DNA from: Chondrinema litorale
Lineage (GTDB): Bacteria > Bacteroidota > Bacteroidia > Cytophagales > Flammeovirgaceae
Direction: 5' to 3'
NCBI RefSeq assembly: GCF_026250525.1
Contig: NZ_CP111043.1
Location: forward strand, 2,345,421 to 2,409,420
Length of the DNA: 64,000 bases
Below are positions 26,680-35,855 of the stretch, piece by piece. Under the pieces are notes generated by a model, which worked only from the letters and a program-made list of their open reading frames with translations, had not been told where the DNA came from and made no database searches. Both the position numbers and the translations under genes were made by a program. Within the stretch, counting starts at the first letter, position 1. Each line of letters starts with the position of its first letter.

Positions 26680-29367
26680 TTATAATTTCTTAGTTACTGC
26701 TTTTAATAGTTGAATAATTACTACTGGCATAATACTCATAGTAGCAATTAATCCCCAGTACTTAGCTTCTAGTTCTTGAATTGATAGAATCTCTGCCAAT
26801 TGAGGTATAAAATAGGCCGCGCCCATACAAGTAAAACAGAAAGCCAGTGCCATCCAGATAAACTTGTTTTTAGTTACCTGATTCACAAATATATTTTCGT
26901 CTGCATCTCGCATGTTTAATACATGGAGTAACTGAGAGAAAGCCAGTGTAAAGAAGGCTACGTTATTACTAATTTCTTCACCCGCATCCCAATTAAAGTA
27001 AGAGAAGAAATAGGCTCCACCTACACAAAGTGCAAGTATTACTGCATACACAACAATAGATATCCATTTTTCTTTGGTAATGATTGGTTCCTGTTTGCTA
27101 TTAGGTTTGTTGTTCATCACATGCGGATTACCTTGCCCGATACCTAATGCTAATGCAGGGAATACATCCGAGATCAAATTCAGGAATAGTAACTGTAATG
27201 GTAACAGTGGCAAAAAGAACAGTGAAAAACTTACCGATGCAATTACGATAATCTCAGACAAGTGATAAGAAAGTTGGTAAATAATAAACTTTCTAATGTT
27301 GCTAAAGATAACCCTACCTTGTTTTATCGCTGTTACTATCGACTCAAAAGAATCATCTTTTAAGACCATATCGGCAACTTCTTGGGCTACTTGTGTACCT
27401 TTATCGCCCATAGCAATACCAATATCAGCTTTTTTCAAGGCAGGCGCATCGTTTACACCATCGCCAGTCATCCCAACAATATGACCTTCTTTTTGATAGG
27501 CTTCAATAATTGCTAGTTTCTGAGATGGATCAACCCTAGAGAATACTTTAGATTCAACAATGGTATGTTCATCTGTTTTATCTGAAAGCTCTTCGCCATG
27601 AACAACATTGGTATCGTCTTTATCAACCAAGTGTACCTGAGTGGCAATGTTTTTAGCAGTTCCCGGATGGTCTCCTGTAAGCATAATTACTTCGATTCCG
27701 GCTTTGTGGCAAGTATCAATAGCATCTTTTACAGACTCTCTCGGAGGGTCTATATATCCAATAAGTCCAGCAAAAGTCAGGTCGTGCAATAGCTCATCTT
27801 CTGATGAAGGCTTGTTGTCCATGTCTTTGTAAGCAAAAGCCAATATTCTTAATCCATCTTCAGAAAGCTCGTTGTTTTTATCTATCCATTCTTGCTTTTG
27901 TTCTTCGCTTAATGCTTCCTCTTTGCCTTGTGCAAGAATTTTGTTGCATTCTCTAATTAGTTTTTCGGTGGCTCCTTTTGCAGATACCATCACTTTACCA
28001 TCATTTACAACATGGGCTGTACCCATCATCATTTTGTCAGAATCGAATGGGTCTTCTAAAATCTTTTCTGCCTTAATCAATTCCTGATAGCGGCTTTCAT
28101 CTGCATTTTTGGTGTATTGCAAAGAAGCAATTTCTATAGGATCTCCAACGCCATCTGCTTTCTCTTTTTCTTCTCCATCACCATCATGTCCATTATCTGA
28201 ACCATTGTGCCCATTGCTGTTTTCTATGTTAGCATTATTACATAACACCGCGATAGAAAGCATTTTCTTTACATTTTCATCATCAGAATAGCCATTCTTG
28301 CCATTGGTAACATCGTAATCTTTTTCAGGACTCATTACCGCGTTTACAGAAAGCTGATTGAGTGTAAGTGTACCCGTTTTGTCGGTAAAGATTACAGTGG
28401 TTTCACCCAAGGTTTCTACAGCAGATAATTTCTTTACAATTACATTTTGCTTAGCCAGTTTCAGCATTCCTCTGGCAAGTGCAATACTGGCTACAATTGG
28501 TAAGCCTTCTGGAATAGCCGCAATCGTCCAAGCAATAGAAGTTTGTACCAGTTCGTAAGGGTCTTCACCACTTAACCATCCAACTACAAAAAATACTGCA
28601 GCTAAGCCAAGTGTTGCCCAAATAAGGTGTTTACTAAGTTTTTCGAGTTTTTTGTTTAAAGGGACTTCTTCATTACCTGCATCGCTTACCATTTGCGAGA
28701 TATTACCTAACTCGGTTTCCATACCAGTATTTACCACAATGGCTTTACCATTACCGTTGGTTACCGCTGTACCTTTATATAAAGTATTTTTTCTGTCGCC
28801 AATACCAGTGTCTCCTTCAATTTTGTCGGTTGTTTTATCAACAGGTATAGACTCACCAGTAAGCGGAGATTCGTCTACCTTCAGTTGAGCATTATATATA
28901 ATTCGGCAATCGGCAGGAATTAGGTCACCTGCTTCTACCTCTAACAAATCACCTGGAACTAGTTCTTCTGCATCTAATTGTTTTGCTTGCCCATCTCTAA
29001 TGATGTTTACCACTAGTTTATCCATTTTTTGCAGGGCATCCATTGACTGCATCGCTTGTAGTTCCATCCAAAAACCAATTACTGTATTTAATACAATTAC
29101 TACTATAATGGCGATGGCTTCTGCAATGTCTCCAAAAACAAAAGACAATGTAACCGCGGCGAGGAGCAGGTATATTACCGGGTTGTTTAACTGGTCGATT
29201 AGAATCTGGAATAAGCTTTTTTTCTTTTCTTCTTTCAGTTTATTTCTTCCAAATTCGTTTAATCTGCTTTCTGCCTCATTAGAGGACAGCCCTTGATCGG
29301 GGTCGGTCTTTAAAGAGCTAATTACCTCATCGCTCTCTAACTGATAGGCATTTTTTAATTTTTCCAT
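26680..29367 (-). CDS. P2-type cation-transporting ATPase (Ca2+-ATPase-like)
   Basis: About 895 residues from the ATG at 29367; a longer reading to 29409 adds 14 non-conserved residues and is judged unlikely. Counting from 29409, TGES is at 184-187, the M4 ion-site motif PEGLP at 300-304, and the phosphorylation site DKTGT at 343-347; MTGDGVNDAPALKKAD follows further on. M6 has NLISD with the conserved Asn and Asp, and M5 keeps the Glu (HLSE) but has His where SERCA has an Asn. An acidic Gly/Asn/His/Asp insertion (about 394-420) interrupts the nucleotide domain. Calcium or another divalent cation is the likely substrate; no copper-type CPC motif is seen. Cotranscribed with the Csp gene. Confidence 0.9.
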   Translation of the reverse strand: MEKLKNAYQLESDEVISSLKTDPDQGLSSNEAESRLNEFGRNKLKEEKKKSLFQILIDQLNNPVIYLLLAAVTLSFVFGDIAEAIAIIVVIVLNTVIGFWMELQAMQSMDALQKMDKLVVNIIRDGQAKQLDAEELVPGDLLEVEAGDLIPADCRIIYNAQLKVDESPLTGESIPVDKTTDKIEGDTGIGDRKNTLYKGTAVTNGNGKAIVVNTGMETELGNISQMVSDAGNEEVPLNKKLEKLSKHLIWATLGLAAVFFVVGWLSGEDPYELVQTSIAWTIAAIPEGLPIVASIALARGMLKLAKQNVIVKKLSAVETLGETTVIFTDKTGTLTLNQLSVNAVMSPEKDYDVTNGKNGYSDDENVKKMLSIAVLCNNANIENSNGHNGSDNGHDGDGEEKEKADGVGDPIEIASLQYTKNADESRYQELIKAEKILEDPFDSDKMMMGTAHVVNDGKVMVSAKGATEKLIRECNKILAQGKEEALSEEQKQEWIDKNNELSEDGLRILAFAYKDMDNKPSSEDELLHDLTFAGLIGYIDPPRESVKDAIDTCHKAGIEVIMLTGDHPGTAKNIATQVHLVDKDDTNVVHGEELSDKTDEHTIVESKVFSRVDPSQKLAIIEAYQKEGHIVGMTGDGVNDAPALKKADIGIAMGDKGTQVAQEVADMVLKDDSFESIVTAIKQGRVIFSNIRKFIIYQLSYHLSEIIVIASVSFSLFFLPLLPLQLLFLNLISDVFPALALGIGQGNPHVMNNKPNSKQEPIITKEKWISIVVYAVILALCVGGAYFFSYFNWDAGEEISNNVAFFTLAFSQLLHVLNMRDADENIFVNQVTKNKFIWMALAFCFTCMGAAYFIPQLAEILSIQELEAKYWGLIATMSIMPVVIIQLLKAVTKKL

Positions 29368-29409
29368 GCTGAATAAGTCAAATATTATAGGCTTACCCTT
29401 AGCATACAC

Positions 29410-29924
29410 CAGATAACTTAGATGACTAGCTTAACTTGCTCTTAAAAAATTTAATGCAGGCAAAAGCCTTTTACCTTGTGAATATTCAGGGGTTTAATGG
29501 TTTTAAAATTTTTGTCTGTAATAAGAATTACAGAATTCCTGCCATGTAATCAGTAGAAAAAAATGCAAATAGGTATTTAAAAAAGCTTGAGAATAGATAA
29601 GAAACAGATTTTGGAAAAATATTTGGTTTTTTATTGATTAAAAGTATTTCCGTTTGTTTATAAGCAATATTATTATTGTTTTTTTGAGCTAACTATAGTA
29701 GATAAATTGCTTTAAGTGTGATGAAAAAAAATTAATTTATATAATTATTTCATTTGATATGATAATTATACTGGTGATTGTACGCCACACATTTGATGAT
29801 TTGATTCTACAAAATGCTTAAAAATGTTAAAGCAGCAACCTTTCTTAGATAATCATCATTTAGACTTATACATAAAAAGATAATACACATCTTTGTGTTG
29901 ATTGGAAGCCTGTCGAGTAAAAAA
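29410..29924. other. Intergenic region between divergent ATPase and S41 peptidase genes
   Basis: About 500 bp, very AT-rich, with long A and T runs. It has to hold both divergent promoters. I see no credible ORF, structured RNA or strong repeat. Confidence 0.5.
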
Positions 29925-31214
29925 ATGACTAGAACATATTTAATAATTATATTTTGTCTGTTAGCTGTTTCATCATTTGCGCAATCTAAAAGCAAATGTG
30001 TAGAAGATATGGAAAAACTCTATGAGTTGCTAAAGAAGACGCCATCTTACAAAAGTCAGATAAAAGGGAAGGATGCGAAGCAGTACCAGAGACTGGTGCA
30101 GCATCTCGAATGGAGAGTGAGAAATACTTCAGATCAGTTTGAGTGTTTTTGTAAGCTAGCTGAGCTTTTTGATCCTATAAAAGACAATCATTTAGGGTTT
30201 TATCAATTGCCACATACTTATATCGATCCTTCTTTGTACGACGATCCTTATGTGGTAAAAGCCTATCGTAAATCGCCAGAATCGAAGAATTTCCCTAGAA
30301 TTGATACAGATTTAGATTCTCTAGAAAATCTGCTAGCAGCTAAGCCAGAAAGCGATATAGAAGGGGTTTATCATTACGATACTTATTTAAAAGCCGGTTT
30401 GCTTAAAACAGAGAATCCGGATAGTTTGGTAGCGGTAATTCTCAATACAGAAATACCCAATTGGGAAAAAGGGCAAATCGCATTTGTACTAAGAAAACAA
30501 GAAGATACCGAGCATTATACCGCTTATTATGCGCACCCTGTGCACAAGGTGTTTTTGTTGGTGAATAATGAGAAATTTACCAATGGCTCTTTTCCAGAGT
30601 CGCGTTTCTATGGCTCCTTAAGTAATGCTATTTGGCGCAAAAACCGAATGCCAGCAGAAGATTTCTCTAGCCTACCGGACAATTACCAGACTTACGAGCT
30701 TAAGCAATTAAATGAGCAAACACAGTATGTAAGACTAGGAAGTTTTAGTGCCAGCAAGGCTAATGTGATGTTTTCTGATCTTTTTTACACTAAACTAGAG
30801 AATGATTTGCAAGCGAAAAACCTGATATTAGACTTAAGAAATAACTCTGGTGGAGCCGATAAAGTGGCTAAAAAGTTTTTGAAGCTATTAGGCAATTATG
30901 CTGAAGAACATAAGATTTATGCCATTGTGAATAACCGCACATTTAGTGAAGCAGAAAAGTTTATAATTGAGTTGAGCAAACACGAAAATGTAACTACACT
31001 AGGAGAAACCACTAATGGCACCTTGGCTTACGGTAGTAATTTAGGTACAAAAATAACATTGCCCAGCGGAGATTTTCAGGTGTATTTAACAGATACCAAA
31101 GACTCTGGCAATTACCTCAACTACGAAGGAAAAGGACTAGCACCAGATGTCGCCCTAAACCCACAAAAAGACTGGATAGAGCAAGTAAAAGAGGAAATTA
31201 AGCAAAGGAATTGA
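29925..31214 (+). CDS. S41-family secreted peptidase
   Basis: About 429 residues from the ATG at 29925; the longer GTG-initiated reading from 29895 would place ten polar residues before the signal peptide and is rejected. The signal peptide ends near SSFAQ. The C-terminal half matches the S41 (C-terminal processing peptidase/tricorn core) fold: NLILDLRNNSGGAD, VNNRTFSEAEKFI with the nucleophile Ser, GETTNGTLAYG, and KGLAPDVAL. No PDZ domain is obvious. It would act in the periplasm on damaged or signal-bearing proteins. Downstream genes are spaced by 100 bp. Confidence 0.85.
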   Translation: MTRTYLIIIFCLLAVSSFAQSKSKCVEDMEKLYELLKKTPSYKSQIKGKDAKQYQRLVQHLEWRVRNTSDQFECFCKLAELFDPIKDNHLGFYQLPHTYIDPSLYDDPYVVKAYRKSPESKNFPRIDTDLDSLENLLAAKPESDIEGVYHYDTYLKAGLLKTENPDSLVAVILNTEIPNWEKGQIAFVLRKQEDTEHYTAYYAHPVHKVFLLVNNEKFTNGSFPESRFYGSLSNAIWRKNRMPAEDFSSLPDNYQTYELKQLNEQTQYVRLGSFSASKANVMFSDLFYTKLENDLQAKNLILDLRNNSGGADKVAKKFLKLLGNYAEEHKIYAIVNNRTFSEAEKFIIELSKHENVTTLGETTNGTLAYGSNLGTKITLPSGDFQVYLTDTKDSGNYLNYEGKGLAPDVALNPQKDWIEQVKEEIKQRN

Positions 31215-31315
31215 GGCGTTAAATTTTGTTATATTCGGTTGTACTTGAATAATTTCATTTAGATTGTAAGTGAAAAATTTATTGTAAATCTTACTGATAT
31301 TATTCTACAACCAGA

Positions 31316-32413
31316 ATGAAGTTACTTTTATCTTTATTAATTACACTGTTTGTTTTAAGTGAAGCTCAAGCACAAAAAATAGACAGTGATTTTGATTCAT
31401 TAACTTCTTATTATAGATCAAGATTATTCCGAAATAAAGACAGTATTAATATCCCTCTAATGTATAAGGATAAAGATTTTAATATTGTACTTGCCGACAC
31501 ATCTCTTGGTATTCAAACAGAAAGTGTGGTTTTTGAAAGCCCGTATTTGAAAGATTCTTTTCCATTATCTTATTCAGTAATTTACGATAAGCATATTATT
31601 TCTTTGTTCGAGCCTGGATATTTTGCTTGTTATAGGTTGAGCGATTTTTCAAGAAATAAGGATTTTGAAGATCAGCTTAACAAACAAAAATTTAAGTCTC
31701 ATTGGTTGATTGGAAATATTTTACATGCGATCACTTATAATGAAGATTGGTATGCATATGTAGATAGTAATTGGGAAAAAATTGATAAAATAGCCTTACC
31801 CGTAAATAATAAATCTAACTTATATGATGACGAAGATTATTTGATATACAGTGACTGCTATGGAGAATGGGGAGGTACCATTTACTTTTATAATAGAAAA
31901 ACAAAGAATATCCATTTCACTAAAGCTACATGTGCATACACAGTTTTAAAGGATAAAACAGGCTACAAAGTGCTTTCAAGTTTAAGTCATGCTGATTTAA
32001 TTCTTATACCTGATCCCACAAAGTTGCCTAAGACAAGTGAGGTAATGACTGGAACTAGTGGAATTCAAAGTGATGCTCAAGAAATTTTTAGCTTATATTG
32101 GCTTGAAATTTTTTCAATGTTTAATATAAATGAGAAGGTATATTATATTGTTTATTGGAAAGAAACTACCTTTTTGGCAGAGATAAATGGTAAGAATATA
32201 ATAATTGTTGACCCATTATTCAATAATCATTTATTTACACATCGCCCTATAACTAAGAAATATGAATCGGGTGAAATTTTAATTAATTTAGATTTTTGGG
32301 GATTGGGAAGGGAAAGAGAAGTATCAATGCTTTTGTTGAAAGATAATAAGCTTACTAAAATAGATTGGAATAGTGACCAAAAGCAAACACACAATTTCAT
32401 GAGAAAAAAATAG
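31316..32413 (+). CDS. Secreted protein of unknown function
   Basis: A 365-residue protein with a signal peptide (about 1-20, SEAQAQ). The mature region is rich in aromatic residues, Asp and Asn and shows short beta-strand patterns with W and Y (DEDYLIYSDCYGEWGGTIYF), suggesting a beta-propeller-like periplasmic or surface protein. No known family is recognised. It is spaced 101 bp from the S41 gene and 49 bp from the next gene. Confidence 0.7.
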   Translation: MKLLLSLLITLFVLSEAQAQKIDSDFDSLTSYYRSRLFRNKDSINIPLMYKDKDFNIVLADTSLGIQTESVVFESPYLKDSFPLSYSVIYDKHIISLFEPGYFACYRLSDFSRNKDFEDQLNKQKFKSHWLIGNILHAITYNEDWYAYVDSNWEKIDKIALPVNNKSNLYDDEDYLIYSDCYGEWGGTIYFYNRKTKNIHFTKATCAYTVLKDKTGYKVLSSLSHADLILIPDPTKLPKTSEVMTGTSGIQSDAQEIFSLYWLEIFSMFNINEKVYYIVYWKETTFLAEINGKNIIIVDPLFNNHLFTHRPITKKYESGEILINLDFWGLGREREVSMLLLKDNKLTKIDWNSDQKQTHNFMRKK

Positions 32414-32462
32414 CTTTTACATTTTCTTAATCAGATTTTAGAAATATAAATACAATACAGCT

Positions 32463-32813
32463 ATGAACACTTCCCTCCAAATAGCAGGTGTATTAGGTCC
32501 TGTTTTAATGGCACTTTCGATAACAGAATATTTAAACTTTAAGATTTGGAAAGATGTGCATTCTACCTTGGTATACTTAAATGGATTGGTGTTATTGGTA
32601 GGCGGATTAATCATCGTTCGTATTCATAACCTGTGGTTACTCAACTGGCCAGTAATTATTACCTTTTTAGGTTGGGTACTTGTACTACTTGGTTTAGCCA
32701 GAATGTTTTTTCCTACGGCAAAGCAAGCTTCGCAAAACACGGCTTCAAACTTACTGTTGCTTACCATGCTTATTCTGGGCAGTTTCTTGACTTTAAAATC
32801 GTATTTTCTATAG
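32463..32813 (+). CDS. Small four-helix membrane protein
   Basis: A 116-residue integral membrane protein with four predicted helices (about 5-20, 32-54, 58-78, 94-114). No conserved polar motif is evident. Family unknown. The ATG at 32463 is well placed with 49 bp upstream spacing. Confidence 0.72.
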   Translation: MNTSLQIAGVLGPVLMALSITEYLNFKIWKDVHSTLVYLNGLVLLVGGLIIVRIHNLWLLNWPVIITFLGWVLVLLGLARMFFPTAKQASQNTASNLLLLTMLILGSFLTLKSYFL

Positions 32814-32843
32814 CTTTTCCCTTATAGAAAGCGTATAAAAAAT

Positions 32844-33332
32844 GTGATTAAGTTAAAGTTTAATAAATACTCAGCGACAATTATTGGGGCAATCATCGCG
32901 ATTATATGCTTTGTAAGTACCTCAACTTTTTTTATTCCTGCACTTACTATTATTCCACTTGGTTTAACTTTAGAGTTATCCATCAGTACTTTATTAGGAA
33001 ACTCAAATTATGCCCTCACATCATTTTTAATTGCGGTAATATTATTCTCACTATTCATCTTACTCTTTGTTTTATATATTAAAAAAAACAAAAAAGATAT
33101 TAGAGATAAAAAAGGCTTTAGCATAGATTCACTGCTTTTCTTCTTTACTATTCAATTAGTAATTCTGCATCCAATGATATTTTATTTTTGGGCAATGGCG
33201 AATGCTAGCAATTCTGGAGATGGGCAGTTTATTTTCGGGATTGTTGAAACCTTTCCTGTAAGTAGTGTTTGCTTTGTAGTTTTAGGAATACTAATAGATT
33301 TTGTGAAAAACATGGATTTTTCGGCAGAATAA
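32844..33332 (+). CDS. Membrane protein of unknown function
   Basis: A 162-residue protein with four hydrophobic helices (about 10-30, 35-50, 57-80 and 100-155 in two parts) separated by a Lys-rich cytosolic loop (KKNKKDIRDKKG). The only in-frame start is a GTG at 32844. The ATG two bases earlier is out of frame and ends at once. No family recognised. Confidence 0.6.
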   Translation: MIKLKFNKYSATIIGAIIAIICFVSTSTFFIPALTIIPLGLTLELSISTLLGNSNYALTSFLIAVILFSLFILLFVLYIKKNKKDIRDKKGFSIDSLLFFFTIQLVILHPMIFYFWAMANASNSGDGQFIFGIVETFPVSSVCFVVLGILIDFVKNMDFSAE

Positions 33333-33396
33333 CCTGTAATTAATAGAAGGCAACAGAGTTTAAGTTTTGTGTTCAATTAAAATATTCTCCTACAAA

Positions 33397-33930
33397 ATGC
33401 CACAATTCAACTTCGATAGCTATAACCATGTAATTGTAGAAATGCCAGTTTTGGCTCAGCAAGATAAAGATGGAAACGAGCATTTTTTTTCATTTTTTGA
33501 AGCAAATAGGAATAACGGTTTAGTAAACATAGGCTTTTTTGGAGAGGTGAACTGTTGGGAGCATGAACAACACTATTCAAATGAACAGTTGGCTGCATGG
33601 AGTTTTGTCGAAGATCATCAAGCCGAAATACTAGCAGCACTTTTTGATTATACCAAAAATATTTTATACCCCACACATTTAGAATACATTGGTTACGACG
33701 AGGTTTCTTTTCCTGAGATAAACAGCGTAGACGACCTTAGAAAAGCTTTAGGTGTTAATCTTATTTCTTTCTTTTATGAGCATAAAGAAGGAGTTTCTTA
33801 TTGTGGATTAGACTGCAGTTTTAGTGGAGACTATGAACATGGAGTTCAGATAGTAATGCATAAAACCAACATTTTAGGCTGGCAAGAGAACCTAGGAAAG
33901 GAATTAGTTTTTGCCGACCTCAATATTTAA
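33397..33930 (+). CDS. DUF6985-like protein, possible orphan immunity protein
   Basis: A 177-residue soluble protein from the ATG at 33397; a TTG ten codons earlier gives a less plausible N-terminus. The pattern IGFFGEVNCWEHEQ, Asp/Glu-rich helices, and ISFFYEHKEGVSYCG and CSFSGDYEHGV near the end recalls DUF6985, whose members often act as immunity proteins of polymorphic toxins. No toxin gene is adjacent. The assignment is by pattern memory. Confidence 0.6.
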   Translation: MPQFNFDSYNHVIVEMPVLAQQDKDGNEHFFSFFEANRNNGLVNIGFFGEVNCWEHEQHYSNEQLAAWSFVEDHQAEILAALFDYTKNILYPTHLEYIGYDEVSFPEINSVDDLRKALGVNLISFFYEHKEGVSYCGLDCSFSGDYEHGVQIVMHKTNILGWQENLGKELVFADLNI

Positions 33931-33997
33931 ATCCTCTCATTTTCAGTGAATTATCTCTTTCGGTAAATTTTGTTTACCATAAAATTATTAAAAACTA

Positions 33998-34028
33998 TTG
34001 CGTAGTCAAGTGGCTACATGTATATTTG
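33998..34028 (+). promoter_or_regulatory. Bacteroidota-type promoter of the ArsR operon
   Basis: A -33-like TTG at 33998-34000 and a perfect -7 element TATATTTG at 34021-34028 (consensus TAnnTTTG), spaced 20 nt. The expected transcription start is about 34035, 17 bp before the ArsR start. It is flanked and overlapped by two ArsR-type operators. Confidence 0.7.
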
Positions 34029-34044
34029 TAGTCAAATAGCTACA
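34001..34044. promoter_or_regulatory. Two ArsR-type operator palindromes
   Basis: Site 1 (34002-34017) is GTAG, 8 nt, CTAC. Site 2 (34027-34044) is TGTAG, 8 nt, CTACA. Both contain the core TAGTCAA-x3-GCTACAT. The centres are 26 bp apart, and the sites straddle and overlap the -7 element, as expected for a self-repressing ArsR regulator. Confidence 0.75.
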
Positions 34045-34051
34045 TATTAAA

Positions 34052-34378
34052 ATGAATTTAAGAAGAGATGTATTTCAAGCCATAGCAGACCCGACTAGAA
34101 GAGCCATTCTAGTATTGGTTGCTTCTCAATCGATGACCGCCGGTGCCATTGCCTCCAACTTTGACACAGCCAGACCCACTGTTTCTAAACATGTACAGAT
34201 ACTTACCGCATGCGAATTGCTCAAGCAAGAGCAAAATGGGAGAGAGATTTACTATCATCTCAATCCACAAAAACTAAAAGAAATAGCCGATTTTATTGAG
34301 CCTTTCCGCAAAATGTGGGACGACAGGTTTAATAAACTAGAGTCTATAATGAAAAACTATAAACCAGATAAAGAATAA
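34052..34378 (+). CDS. ArsR-family transcriptional repressor
   Basis: A 108-residue winged-helix regulator (ArsR/SmtB fold). The helix-turn-helix is in the stretch [20 protein letters not shown] (about 29-48), followed by [24 protein letters not shown], the recognition wing. No metal-binding Cys pair (the ELCVC motif) is present, so it does not look like a metal sensor; such ArsR proteins commonly sit with SRPBCC (AHSA1) genes and respond to small hydrophobic ligands or act constitutively. It is the first gene of a five-gene operon and is preceded by two palindromes that are its likely operators. Confidence 0.9.
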   Translation: MNLRRDVFQAIADPTRRAILVLVASQSMTAGAIASNFDTARPTVSKHVQILTACELLKQEQNGREIYYHLNPQKLKEIADFIEPFRKMWDDRFNKLESIMKNYKPDKE

Positions 34379-34380
34379 AT

Positions 34381-34845
34381 ATGGAACTGAAAACGAAAAT
34401 TCATGCTGAAGATGCTAAGCAAGAGCTGGTAATTACCAGAGAGTTTGACTTGCCGTTGGAGTTGCTCTTTAAAGCTTATGAAGAACCAGAAATTGTAGAG
34501 CAATGGATGGGCACAAAAGTGATTAAGCTCGAAAATAAAAAGCATGGGAGCTGGCAGTTTATTACTACCGACCCCAAAGGAAACGAACATGGTTTTAATG
34601 GTACCATTCACGAGTTTGTTCCTAACCAGAAAATTACCCGCACATTCGAAATGGAAAATACGCCATTTCCTGTTCAGTTGGAGTTTTTAACCTTCGAAAA
34701 GATTACAGCAAATACCAGTAAGCTCACCATGCATATTGTATATAAATCTGTGGCAGACAGAAACCAGATGTTGCAGATGCCTTTTGCGCAAGGTCTCAAC
34801 ATGGCACACAATAGATTAGAAAGCATTGTAAGTAAATTAAAATAA
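34381..34845 (+). CDS. SRPBCC-domain protein (AHSA1-like)
   Basis: A 154-residue START/Bet v1-like protein. The sequence ITREFDLPLELLFKAYEEPE (about 19-38), EQWMG, HGSWQF, GTIHEFVPNQKITRTFEME and the C-terminal AQGLNMAHNRLESIVSKL are typical of the AHSA1 family. These proteins have a hydrophobic pocket for small molecules. It begins 2 bp after the ArsR stop, so it is tightly coupled. Confidence 0.9.
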   Translation: MELKTKIHAEDAKQELVITREFDLPLELLFKAYEEPEIVEQWMGTKVIKLENKKHGSWQFITTDPKGNEHGFNGTIHEFVPNQKITRTFEMENTPFPVQLEFLTFEKITANTSKLTMHIVYKSVADRNQMLQMPFAQGLNMAHNRLESIVSKLK

Positions 34846-34852
34846 TAGATCA

Positions 34853-35236
34853 ATGGCAAAGCGAAATAAAATTATCTATTGGGTAGCTACCGCATGGCTG
34901 GCGTTGGGCATGGTTTCTACTGGAATTGTACAATTGATTAAGATGGACGAAGAAGTGAATAACTTTACACAACTCGGTTATCCGCTTTACTTGCTCACTA
35001 TATTGGGTGTTTGGAAACTATTGGGAGTAATAGCTGTATTGCTACCTAAATTTACTTTGCTAAAAGAGTGGGCTTATGCAGGTTTTTTCTTTGCTATGTC
35101 TGGTGCTGTAATTTCTCATGTAGCCAGTGGAGATGCCCTCAGTACTTTATTCGGTCCATTGCTTTTATTAATTCTTACAATATTGTCTTGGTACTTTAGA
35201 CCGGTAGAAAGAAAAATTATTCCACTTAATCAATAA
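34853..35236 (+). CDS. DoxX-like membrane protein
   Basis: A 127-residue protein with four membrane helices and the DoxX-like features LGMVSTGIVQLI, LTILGVWKLLGVIAVLLPKF and AMSGAVISHVASGD. DoxX proteins are thiosulfate:quinone-type membrane components or members of a related family with redox or unknown roles. Third gene of the ArsR operon, 7 bp after the SRPBCC gene. Confidence 0.85.
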   Translation: MAKRNKIIYWVATAWLALGMVSTGIVQLIKMDEEVNNFTQLGYPLYLLTILGVWKLLGVIAVLLPKFTLLKEWAYAGFFFAMSGAVISHVASGDALSTLFGPLLLLILTILSWYFRPVERKIIPLNQ

Positions 35237-35244
35237 ATTTAGCT

Positions 35245-35826
35245 ATGAACCCAAAAGTAGATTTCTTTTTCGAAAAAGCTTCTAAATGGCAAGAGGCATA
35301 TGAAAAGTTGCGAACAATTGTATTAGGCTGCGGCTTGGTTGAAGAATTAAAATGGGGAGTTCCGTGCTATACAGTTCAAGATAATAATGTAGTACTTATT
35401 CATGGTTTTAAAGAGTATTGTGCATTGCTGTTTCATAAAGGTGTATTGCTCAAAGATGCGGATGGTATTTTAATACAACAAACCGAAAATGTACAAGCTG
35501 CTCGACAAATACGCTTTAGCAATGTGTTAGAAATAATTGATCTGGAAGAAACGATAAAAGCTTATATTAAAGAAGCGGTACAAGTAGAGAAAGCAGGTTT
35601 TAAAGTGGAGTTGAAAAAGACTGCTGAGTATACAGTTCCAGAAGAATTTCAAAGTGTGTTAGATGATAACCAGAATATAAAATCTGCCTTTGAAGCATTA
35701 ACTCCGGGTCGCCAAAGAGGCTATTTACTTCATTTTTCTCAACCAAAGCAAGCTAAAACCAGAGAGTCTAGAATTGAAAAGTGCATCTCACAAATTCTCG
35801 ATGGCAAAGGTTTAAATGATAAATAA
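35245..35826 (+). CDS. YdeI/OmpD-associated-like protein (DUF1801), copy 1
   Basis: A 193-residue protein. The N-terminal DUF1801 domain (about 14-120) has LRTIVLGCGLVEELKWGVPCY and FKEYCALLFHKG; the C-terminal YdeI-type segment has the PEEFQSVLDDNQ and ALTPGRQRGYLLHFSQPKQAKTR motif. Function unknown. It lies 8 bp after the DoxX-like gene. The next gene is a close paralog. Confidence 0.88.
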   Translation: MNPKVDFFFEKASKWQEAYEKLRTIVLGCGLVEELKWGVPCYTVQDNNVVLIHGFKEYCALLFHKGVLLKDADGILIQQTENVQAARQIRFSNVLEIIDLEETIKAYIKEAVQVEKAGFKVELKKTAEYTVPEEFQSVLDDNQNIKSAFEALTPGRQRGYLLHFSQPKQAKTRESRIEKCISQILDGKGLNDK

Positions 35827-35855
35827 ATCAACTCACAAATAACTAAGGTAAAAAC

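Noticed and set aside
26680..29367. Many plus-strand ORFs of 60-98 residues inside the ATPase gene
   Set aside because: They are shadows of a long, strongly conserved gene on the other strand and show no family pattern.
29895..29924. Earlier GTG start of the S41 gene
   Set aside because: It adds a polar decapeptide before the signal peptide; the ATG at 29925 gives a normal leader.
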